DNA of 5,778 bases from Terriglobales bacterium (GTDB lineage Bacteria; Acidobacteriota; Terriglobia; Terriglobales; Gp1-AA117): assembly GCA_030150795.1 (NCBI GenBank), contig JASLFF010000134.1, forward strand, positions 1 through 5,778. Direction: 5' to 3'. The notes beneath the pieces are model-generated. The model had not been told where the DNA came from. It worked only from the letters and a program-made list of their open reading frames with translations, and did no database searches. This document shows, one piece after another, positions 1-4,438 of the stretch. The translations under genes and the position numbers were made by a program. Position 1 is the stretch's first letter, and each line of letters begins with the position of its first letter.

Positions 1-2
1 CT

Positions 3-83
3 AAGGCCGAGCCTACTTCCCCTGCCGAAGGCGCCGCCGCTTCCGTTTCGGACAGCTCTGCAGATGTCGATTCGCCTGAATAG
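3..83 (+). CDS. C-terminal tail of an unidentified protein (5' end outside window)
   Basis: The third forward frame is open from the window edge to a TAG at 81-83. It encodes 26 residues that read as a disordered acidic tail (AEPTSPAEGAAAS, then SDSSADVDSPE). Such Ala/Ser/Pro/Asp/Glu tails are common at the C-terminus of bacterial proteins, and codon use is rich in G/C third bases. The other two forward frames give less protein-like text, although the first is also open to a stop at 85-87. No domain is visible, so the function cannot be stated. A weak 6-bp hairpin (TTCGGC/GCCGAA, 111-130) follows the stop but has no T-run. Confidence 0.5.
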   Translation, partial: KAEPTSPAEGAAASVSDSSADVDSPE

Positions 84-300
84 CTAAGCATTGTCATACC
101 CTTCGAACCATTCGGCGCAGTCGGGCCGAAGGCGGCATTCCGGACTTCGATGATTTTCATTTAATTTAAAATCTTAAACACTTGTCATCCTGAGCGCCGC
201 GCGCGTGAATGCGCGCGCAAGTCGAAGGACCCCGAGAATGCCTTTTGTAACCATGCCGCATCAGGGAGTTCTCCCCATACCGCTGTGATACCCTTCTGCC
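84..300. other. Intergenic spacer with REP-like palindrome
   Basis: No ORF of convincing quality is present on either strand. The spacer contains a small hairpin at 111-130, a short AT-rich stretch around 155-180 and the REP-like element at 183-232, annotated separately. Nothing resembling a consensus promoter for the following GIY-YIG remnant could be picked out. Confidence 0.6.
183..232 (+). repeat. REP-like dispersed palindromic element
   Basis: The element starts TGTCATCCTGAGCG and ends AGTCGAAGGACCC. These flanks are familiar from intergenic repeats of Acidobacteriota and some other soil bacteria. Its centre is a GC-only palindrome, GCGCGCG (199-205) against CGCGCGC (212-218), with a TGAATG-type loop. 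It lies in a spacer and codes for nothing. Whether it is dispersed in this genome cannot be seen from a single copy here. Confidence 0.55.
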
Positions 301-464
301 GTGCGCGATGGCTTCAATTACACGTTCTGGGTCTATATCATGACCAGCCGGACCGGCACGCTTTATATAAGATGGATTCCATTCAAGGCTTCACCAAAAA
401 GTACAAAGTCCATCGGCTCGTTTATTACGAGACGTTCGACCATGTTCAAAATGCAATCCGACGC
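301..464 (+). pseudogene. Decayed GIY-YIG endonuclease-family gene (UPF0213/YhbQ-like), truncated and frameshifted
   Basis: Two frames carry consecutive halves of a small single-domain GIY-YIG protein. From GTG 301 one frame reads WVYIMTSRTGTLYI (328-369), the first half of the catalytic core: VYI replaces GIY and LYI is the start of the YIG motif. About 369 the homology continues in another frame as KMDSIQGFTKKYKVHRLV and then YYETFDHVQNAIRR (to 464). The family normally has roughly 13-16 residues between these blocks (G-[MV]-T-N-x-L-xRR-V-xEH), so about 40-50 bp have been lost along with the frame. The family then continues E-K-x-x-K-GWRRxKKI, but here the match stops at the first base of the 196-bp repeat. 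The remnant is about half of a usual 90-100 residue protein, lacks the catalytic Arg and Glu region, and has no ribosome binding site. It is therefore non-functional as a nuclease. Confidence 0.8.
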
Positions 465-658
465 CGGGTGCCCCACGCTTCCCCTTTTCCTGTCCCATAC
501 AAAACCGTGGGTGCCCCATCCTTTGCGTCCAATACGTCGCATCGGGCATTCATGTGTGAAACGGACGCAAAGGGTGGGTTAATCGAAATGCCCGCACGCC
601 ACCTGCGCACCCCCACACGAGCCAAGTGTCAGGGCCCGGCTTCAGCCGAGCCGTAAGA
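463..658 (+). repeat. Tandem repeat unit 1 (196 bp)
   Basis: This is the first copy of a near-identical tandem pair. It begins GCCGGGTGCCCCACGC. It contains a long inverted repeat, CCCATCCTTTGCGTCC (515-530) against GGACGCAAAGGGTGGG (563-578), with one mismatched pair. It ends with a REP-like hairpin, GGCCCGGC-TTCA-GCCGAGCC (633-652), whose right arm has one mismatch. Its left edge replaces the 3' end of the GIY-YIG gene. ORFs running through it in several frames simply translate the repeat and are not genes. Confidence 0.85.
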
Positions 659-857
659 GCCGGATGCCCCACGCTTCCCCTTTTCCTGTCCCATACGAAA
701 CCGTGGGTGCCCCATCCTTTGCGTCCGATACGTCGCATCGGGCATTCATGCGTGAACGGACGCAAAGGGTGGGTTAATCGAAATGCCCGCACGCCACCTG
801 CGCGCCCCCACACGAGACAAGTGTCAGGGCCCGGCTTCAGCCGGGCCGTACAGCGCG
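659..857 (+). repeat. Tandem repeat unit 2 (about 195 bp)
   Basis: This is the second copy, offset by 196 bp from the first, with only a handful of substitutions and one single-base deletion (GTGTGAAACGG in unit 1, GCGTGAACGG here). The internal inverted repeat is kept (711-726 against 758-773), with the same single mismatched pair. The terminal REP-like hairpin (828-847) is perfect in this copy. The right edge is blurred: the match fades after GCCGTA (about 850), and the sequence then enters the spacer of the REPIN-like pair. Confidence 0.85.
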
Positions 858-963
858 CATAAAGACTTTTCCTTGCCGCCGCAGGCTCGCGCGCAGCGAA
901 GCGGAGCGCGATACAAAAGCGCTGTTTACGGCACGAGTAAACTCGTGCCCTGACACTTGTCTC
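814..963. repeat. REPIN-like inverted pair of REP elements
   Basis: Two related elements face each other. The plus-strand one (814-857) reads GAGACAAGTGTCAGGG, then a hairpin, then CCGTACAGCG. The minus-strand one (963 down to 920) has the identical 16-base head, then a different hairpin, then CCGTAAACAGCG. The heads form a perfect 16-bp inverted repeat (814-829 and 948-963). The hairpins are GGCCCGGC-TTCA-GCCGGGCC (828-847) and GGCACGAG-TAAA-CTCGTGCC (930-949, plus-strand reading). They differ at three stem positions, and each difference is matched by the complementary change in the other arm. A third, slightly diverged copy of head plus hairpin lies at 618-658. The architecture is that of REPINs, which are normally mobilised by a RAYT (TnpA_REP) transposase. 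No such gene is in the window. Confidence 0.7.
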
Positions 964-1026
964 ATCGCTGGACACAAAACGAGCGCGTGCGACTTACTCA
1001 CGTTTAAATTCGCCCGCTCAACTTAC
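964..1026. other. Short spacer after the HNH_repeat gene
   Basis: Sixty-three bases separate the right REP element from the stop codon of the minus-strand gene. On the minus strand GAGCG and CGCTC, the latter followed by GTTTTG, could pair over a long loop. This is too weak to call a terminator. The neighbouring REP hairpins could serve to end or protect the transcript. Confidence 0.4.
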
Positions 1027-1842
1027 TTACTGCATCTCCTTCATGATCTTGCTCAGTTCCACCACCACGATGTTCGGCGGGCATTCCGGCCAGTTGTGGA
1101 ACCAGCAGACAATTACGTCGCACCCCTTTGAGTCATGCTTGTGCTTTAGAAAATTGCGGCTCTCAAATTCGAACTCGACTCGCACCTTCTGCCATTGGCC
1201 TCGCGCCACCTCGCGCACGGCTTCGCAATCCGGGAACTCCGTCTGCATCCGATGCACGCAGAACCGCAGCCGGCCCGCCAGTACGCCAAACGCAAAAATC
1301 ACGCCGGCTTCATTTACCGGCTCATGCGCCAGTTCCGGCAATGCCAATGGCGGCCCGTAGATTGGCTGCCCCGGCAGCACCGTTGACTTAAGGGACCGGC
1401 TGAACCTGCCTTTCCTCACCGGATTCTGTTTTGCTGCTGTGTGCCGCGCAACCAACTCCAGCACGTCCTTCCACTCCTGCTCCATGCGGCTCTCGCGTGC
1501 AAACTTGGCGAACGCCTGCGGTACATTGCTCCAGTGTTTGAAGCGTCCCCTGAACGTAAGGTCGTGATATTGTCCCGTTCGGACGTACTCCCTCGCCGAC
1601 GGCACTTTCCCCAGCTTGCGCGCCACCGCCGCCCAATCCAGCAGCACGGTAGAGTCTGGGCGCAAAAATCCTGCACCTGTCGTTGTCAAACCGGCTGCGG
1701 CCATGGCATTGCCCAACCCGCCCCACCGGTCATACAAAACACCTCTGGTAACTCCTGCTGCTTCCACTTCGCGCAGCGTCGGGTTGCGGCGTAACTTCTT
1801 GGCGCACTTCTGGATGGTTTTCACTATCTCTGCTTTATTCAT
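1027..1842 (-). CDS. Homing-endonuclease-associated repeat (HNH_repeat) protein with C-terminal nuclease-like domain
   Basis: This 271-residue protein appears cytosolic, with no signal or membrane segment. Residues 2-51 match the HNH_repeat (homing endonuclease associated repeat) pattern: NKAEIVKTIQK, then RRNPTLREVEAAGVTRGVLY, then RWGGLGNAMAAAGL. Residues 64-117 form a second, more diverged copy: LGKVPSAREY, then FRGRFKHWSNVPQAFAKF. These small helical modules are thought to bind DNA. After a basic linker (about 135-155), residues 176-268 form a conserved-looking domain: VNEAGVIFAFGVLAGRL helix, FPDCEA (203-208), VEFEFES (222-228), NFLKHKHD (230-237), CDVIVCW (241-247) and WPECP (251-255). 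The order helix-Glu, PD, E-x-E, then CD-hydrophobic strand suggests a restriction-endonuclease-like fold. However, the usual E-x-K lysine is missing, so activity is uncertain. Start: the only ATG, with GGAG four bases upstream. I recall similar proteins as hypothetical or 'homing endonuclease associated repeat-containing'; the true role is unknown. Confidence 0.8.
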   Translation of the reverse strand: MNKAEIVKTIQKCAKKLRRNPTLREVEAAGVTRGVLYDRWGGLGNAMAAAGLTTTGAGFLRPDSTVLLDWAAVARKLGKVPSAREYVRTGQYHDLTFRGRFKHWSNVPQAFAKFARESRMEQEWKDVLELVARHTAAKQNPVRKGRFSRSLKSTVLPGQPIYGPPLALPELAHEPVNEAGVIFAFGVLAGRLRFCVHRMQTEFPDCEAVREVARGQWQKVRVEFEFESRNFLKHKHDSKGCDVIVCWFHNWPECPPNIVVVELSKIMKEMQ

Positions 1843-1850
1843 ATTGCTCC

Positions 1851-1877
1851 AAATAGAAAAGCCACCAGGTTGGTGGC
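1851..1877 (-). terminator. Terminator-like hairpin just before the HNH_repeat start codon
   Basis: On the minus strand a perfect 7-bp stem with a 3-nt loop (GCCACCA-ACC-TGGTGGC, 1877-1861) runs straight into TTTTCTATTT (1860-1851). This is the form of a Rho-independent terminator. It ends nine bases before the ATG at 1842, with the GGAG ribosome binding site between. A terminator here would silence the gene unless antiterminated or unless initiation occurs within the leader. Confidence 0.5.
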
Positions 1878-1985
1878 TCGATTTCTGAAGTTGTGGTTAG
1901 AAAGAGGGGGATCACCCGTCTTTAGTTAGTGGGTCGCTGTTGTTTAGGGGCTTTCGACAGAACAAATGCCACCCGATCAGGTGGC
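1861..1985 (-). ncRNA. Candidate structured leader RNA bracketed by two GCCACC/GGTGGC hairpins
   Basis: The bases upstream of the HNH_repeat gene, read on the minus strand, begin with hairpin A, GCCACC-TGATCG-GGTGGC (1985-1968). About 90 nt of C-rich sequence without an ORF follow, including CGACCCAC, ACGGGTGATCCCCC and a possible ACCC/GGGT pairing. Hairpin B closes the region: GCCACCA-ACC-TGGTGGC (1877-1861). Since A and B share the same 6-bp stem, the left arm of A can pair with the right arm of B and the reverse, so alternative folds are possible. Hairpin B is followed at once by TTTTCTATTT and then GGAG and the ATG. It could therefore act as an attenuator, or its folding could influence ribosome access. 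I do not recognise it as a known riboswitch class, so the regulatory role is inference. Confidence 0.4.
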
Positions 1986-2038
1986 TTTGAATTCAAACGA
2001 CTTATACCCAGCAGCATTGTGGGCCGGCCAGGAAGCGG

Positions 2039-2085
2039 CAGCCAAAACAGAAAAGCCAAAGGCTAAGAGCCAAGGGCCAATAGCC
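2039..2085 (+). repeat. Degenerate AGCCAA / GGCTAA short-unit repeat
   Basis: Units resembling RGCYAA recur about every 6-8 bases: AGCCAAA (2040), AGCCAAA (2054), GGCTAA (2061), GAGCCAA (2067), GGGCCAA (2074) and TAGCC (2081). Runs of this type are common in Acidobacteriota spacers, from memory. No function is known to me. Confidence 0.5.
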
Positions 2086-2087
2086 GG

Positions 2088-2114
2088 GGGCATCTGGCTG
2101 AAAGACAGATGCCC
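2088..2114 (-). terminator. Perfect 9-bp hairpin downstream of the 2130-2912 gene
   Basis: GGGCATCTG (2088-2096) pairs perfectly with CAGATGCCC (2106-2114) across a 9-nt loop. It lies 15 bases beyond the stop of the minus-strand gene, where a terminator is expected. On the minus strand no T-run follows it (CCGGC does), whereas on the plus strand it is followed by TATTTATAT. It may stabilise the 3' end or belong to the dispersed repeat next to it. Confidence 0.4.
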
Positions 2115-2129
2115 TATTTATATATGCAC

Positions 2130-2912
2130 TCATTCTGGCCTTTTGGCGACACGTTTTCTGAAAGAAATTTTCATGCCGTTGCCCGGTACCTCAATAAGGA
2201 TCATCTCGACCTCGGCCCGTGGCCGATTTCCGGTATTCAGGCTCTGTCGTCTGGCGGGAATGGCCTTTCCTGACTGAAGTACCTCCTTGAGTGTCTCCTT
2301 CTTGCGGTCAAAACGCCTCCATGCGGCTTCCAGCAGCTTCCTGTCCTCGTCCGTATAGCAGGCTGCCAGCGCCCCCCTGCGTCCTAAACCCTTCCGTTGC
2401 AACTGGAGCACGATGCGCTCGCCGGAATCCATCTGGGCCATATCGGCGATGCGTTCCCATCTGACTTCAAGATTTACATCGAGGACGGAACTGGGCAGAC
2501 GGTTGGTAATGTCGTCTTCGTCATAAATGACTCCGCGTTCCGCGCCCAGGCCGGTACGAAATTGTTCGTCGTGACGGTGGAGCGCCGTGCCGAGACGATC
2601 GTCGTGGCCTAGGGATTTTCCGTCCGTGTCTTTGAAGCTGAGATCAGTGGCCAGGACTTCACGGCGGACGTTGCGCCGGACATCGACGATGCCGAGACGC
2701 GCAGCACATCTGAGAGAGCCTTTGCGGACATAAGCCATGGGCTCAGGCTGGCGCTTCCAGCGGCCTTTTTCCAGGACGGACTGGATTGCAGGGACAAAAG
2801 AAATTGGCAGGAAAAGTTTGCGGAGAAGCTGTTTCCACTGGTCTTCACAGACGGAAAAAGGCTGTGTGGAAAGGACGGTCAGGAGATCAATTTCAGGGCT
2901 CATGGTTCGCAT
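2130..2912 (-). CDS. Hypothetical protein, charged, probably cytosolic
   Basis: I do not recognise a family with confidence. From ATG 2912 the protein has 260 residues with no signal peptide or transmembrane segment. The first part is mixed hydrophobic and polar (IDLLTVLSTQPFSV, then LLRKLFLPISFVPAIQSVL). The middle is rich in Arg and Asp (VRRNVRREVLATDLSF, YDEDDITNRLPSS). A probable helical segment, SGERIVLQLQRKGL and then DEDRKLLEAAWRRFDRKKETL, faintly recalls DNA-binding sigma-type helices but is not convincing. The tail is basic (KISFRKRVAKRPE). Codon use on this strand is clearly coding (many NNC/NNG). The frame stays open back to a TTG at 2963, but a TATAAT box at 2931-2926 lies inside that extension. 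The start is therefore ATG 2912 or ATG 2903 (257 residues). Neither has a Shine-Dalgarno sequence, so the mRNA may be leaderless or nearly so. Confidence 0.7.
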   Translation of the reverse strand: MRTMSPEIDLLTVLSTQPFSVCEDQWKQLLRKLFLPISFVPAIQSVLEKGRWKRQPEPMAYVRKGSLRCAARLGIVDVRRNVRREVLATDLSFKDTDGKSLGHDDRLGTALHRHDEQFRTGLGAERGVIYDEDDITNRLPSSVLDVNLEVRWERIADMAQMDSGERIVLQLQRKGLGRRGALAACYTDEDRKLLEAAWRRFDRKKETLKEVLQSGKAIPARRQSLNTGNRPRAEVEMILIEVPGNGMKISFRKRVAKRPE

Positions 2913-2925
2913 GGGTGATCGAAAG

Positions 2926-2955
2926 ATTATAAGCGAATATTTAACGAAAGTCGAA
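2926..2955 (-). promoter_or_regulatory. Probable sigma-70-type promoter of the 2130-2912 gene
   Basis: The minus strand has a perfect -10 hexamer TATAAT (2931-2926) and, 18 bp upstream, TTCGAC (2955-2950), a poor match to TTGACA. Local sequence is AT-rich (TTAAATATT). A transcript would start near 2919, only about 7 bases before ATG 2912 and about 16 before ATG 2903. This agrees with the missing ribosome binding site. Confidence 0.5.
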
Positions 2956-3010
2956 GCGGACAAAATGCAGAGTCATACAACAGTATGGTTGGGTGGAAAA
3001 GCGCCGGGGT

Positions 3011-3051
3011 CAAAATCGGTCGAGGACCTTTGCGGGAAAGATCCTCGACCG
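3011..3051 (-). terminator. Intrinsic terminator-like hairpin after the zincin-like gene
   Basis: CGGTCGAGGA (3017-3026) pairs perfectly with TCCTCGACCG (3042-3051). Inside it, after one C/A mismatch, CTTT pairs with AAAG around a 5-nt GCGGG loop. On the minus strand the stem is followed by ATTTTG, a short U-rich tract. It lies 76 bases beyond the stop at 3127 and upstream of the next gene's promoter, so it most likely separates the two transcripts. Confidence 0.6.
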
Positions 3052-3126
3052 AGGAGCGCCGCCGTAAAGAAATCAAGCGACGAAACCTTCTCATTGCTTA
3101 GCCAATGTACGCTCTCGTGCGTGAGC

Positions 3127-4191
3127 CTATTGTCCTCTGGAACAGACAGCGACATTCGCGTTCTGGAAGCTGAACCAGCCATTCACTGACGTGGATGGCG
3201 ACTGTCCGAAATATTGCAGAAAGACCAGGTCCTGCAAGTTATAAGTGAAGCCGTTCAAGGCGTAGGGGACGCCGCCAAAGTTTGTCAGGCCTTCCAGCGG
3301 ATCGCCATCTTCCAGCAGCCCTCCGCAGCCCGGGTTATTGACGAACGGGTCGTCCATCCACTCGCCCACTTCATGAGAGAGCGCGGAAACATCCTGGGCA
3401 AACGCGCCCACTGTATCAATGTAAGTGAAATGGGAATAAGTCTGCGGAGAAGCGGCGCTGCCGAATGCGCTGTGATAACCGCCAATGCAGCAGCCGCCGG
3501 AAGTCAGGTAGGTGTCATACGTCAGCGCGATGACAAAACTATCGGGCGTAATCTGGGTATTGCCGCTAATAATCTGTTGCAACTTCGCGTCAAAGGAGTT
3601 GATGTCCACTAGCGCAACGCGCGTGCCAAACTCCGTTCCGGTCTTTCCCGTTGGGGCTGAAATGGTCACTTCAGGCAGCAGCACCGGGTTCAGCAGGACA
3701 TGGTAGTTCGGGTTAACCAGTACATCGCTCCAGAAGTTGCCACGCTGGAAAGCATCAATGTATTGCGTGTTGCCCAGGTCAACTCCGCCCTGCACAAAAT
3801 CGATGCCTGAATTGAAAATGGGCGAGAGCATGGTGTTCTGGACCACGGTACGCCCGTTCGGAAGAACGTGTGACGGATCAAAGATTCCGGTCGGCGTTGG
3901 CGAGATGACAATTCGCACGGGAATCACGAAGGCGGTCACCGTAGTCGTGCTGTTCGTCGTTGCCGGATCGGTGCCAACCATGGTGAAGGCGGCGCCGCCA
4001 GGACTGAGAGTGCCTGACCAATGGGTCACGGTGGGAGTTGCTGGAGCGGCTAAATTTTCCAGGTAGCGCGGCGCTAGTGTCGCAAATCTGGGCGTGGACG
4101 TCTGCGCAACGGCGGAACTGGCAAAGACGGCGCACGTCAGCGCAAGAAATATCGCTAGAGCGGTGATGGGAATAAAAGGTCCTTTGCGCAC
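3127..4191 (-). CDS. Secreted zincin-like putative metallopeptidase (HEVGE motif)
   Basis: This 354-residue protein has a clear Sec signal peptide: MRKGPF, a hydrophobic core ITALAIFLALTCAVF, then SSAVA with cleavage near residue 29. There is no lipobox cysteine at the cleavage site. The mature part is beta-rich and low in charge. Residues 216-300 carry the recognisable block: PDSFVIALTYDTYL, CCIGGYHSAF (234-243), then LSHEVGEWMDDPF (271-283) with an HExxE zinc-site motif at 273-277, followed by LLEDGDPL (292-299). Related secreted proteins that I recall keep the order SHExxEw-xDP, then LExGDPL. By analogy with zincins the two residues of H-E..E and a downstream acidic residue may bind zinc, and E274 would be catalytic. 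Peptidase activity and substrate are inferred, not shown. Start: GTG 4191 with AAGGAG seven bases upstream, an excellent site that decides the start. It is not in an operon: strong hairpins lie on both sides. Confidence 0.75.
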   Translation of the reverse strand: MRKGPFIPITALAIFLALTCAVFASSAVAQTSTPRFATLAPRYLENLAAPATPTVTHWSGTLSPGGAAFTMVGTDPATTNSTTTVTAFVIPVRIVISPTPTGIFDPSHVLPNGRTVVQNTMLSPIFNSGIDFVQGGVDLGNTQYIDAFQRGNFWSDVLVNPNYHVLLNPVLLPEVTISAPTGKTGTEFGTRVALVDINSFDAKLQQIISGNTQITPDSFVIALTYDTYLTSGGCCIGGYHSAFGSAASPQTYSHFTYIDTVGAFAQDVSALSHEVGEWMDDPFVNNPGCGGLLEDGDPLEGLTNFGGVPYALNGFTYNLQDLVFLQYFGQSPSTSVNGWFSFQNANVAVCSRGQ

Positions 4192-4438
4192 AAAATATCT
4201 CCTTAATCTGGGTTGTATTTATCTATGTCTCTTGTCGGCCTCGTTTTAGTGGACAGGTATGACCCTTGTAGTTCAGTTGGCCGGGCAGTGGTCTTTCTGA
4301 ACCGAGCGCGCCACCGGCAGCTCACTGGCTGTTCACAGAGAAATAAAATTCTCGGTCCCGGCAGCCGCGCTCTGCCAGGACCGGGGTCTTTGCCAGATTG
4401 CAGGCAAGCAAACGTTTCACCTGCCAAATGGCGCTGAA
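4192..4438. other. Spacer between the two secreted-protein genes
   Basis: This holds the terminator-like hairpin of the upstream gene (4341-4383) and the ribosome binding site of the downstream gene (AAGGAG at 4204-4199, minus strand). The promoter of the zincin-like gene should be in 4205-4340. No good -35/-10 pair stands out, only AT-rich GATAAATA near 4220. No gene is supported here. Confidence 0.5.
4341..4383 (-). terminator. Strong intrinsic terminator of the six-cysteine secreted protein gene
   Basis: On the minus strand CGGTCCTGGCAG (4383-4372) pairs over all 12 positions with CTGCCGGGACCG (4364-4353), including one T-G wobble, around a 7-nt loop. It is followed by AGAATTTTATTT (4352-4341), a U-rich tract. 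It lies 55 bases after the stop at 4439. Stem strength and tract make this the best terminator in the window. Confidence 0.75.

Larger units (their letters stand above)
1986..2129. other. Spacer with AGCCAA-type short repeats
   Basis: No gene is visible. Bases 2039-2085 hold an irregular run of heptad-like units (AGCCAAA, GGCTAA, GAGCCAA, GGGCCAA, TAGCC). A palindrome at 2088-2114 is annotated separately. The rest is unremarkable. Confidence 0.55.

Noticed and set aside
463..963. CRISPR array
   Set aside because: There are only two long units with no short regular repeats and spacers, and no cas genes.
550..975. A 141-codon minus-strand ORF and several plus-strand ORFs through the tandem repeats, giving recurring CPTLPLFLSHTKPWVPH-like peptides
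   Set aside because: They translate the 196-bp duplicated unit and REP hairpins in several frames. The peptide repeats exactly with the DNA period and there is no ribosome binding site or domain.
1027..1985. IscB/HEARO (omega RNA) system: a nuclease-associated gene with a structured upstream RNA
   Set aside because: The protein is 271 residues with no RuvC or HNH catalytic motif and no bridge helix. The leader is much shorter than HEARO RNA and of different structure.
2737..3189. A 150-codon plus-strand ORF opposite the hypothetical gene and its upstream spacer
   Set aside because: It is antisense to the 2130-2912 gene, runs through the terminator hairpin at 3017-3051, has no ribosome binding site and shows poorer codon use than the minus strand.
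4257..4310. tRNA-like 5' half (CCTTGTAGTTCAGTTGG with a D-arm-like GTTC/GGGC pairing)
   Set aside because: The anticodon arm has the wrong loop length, and there is no T-arm (GGTTCGA) or matching acceptor strand. At best it is a chance resemblance or a very degraded fragment.
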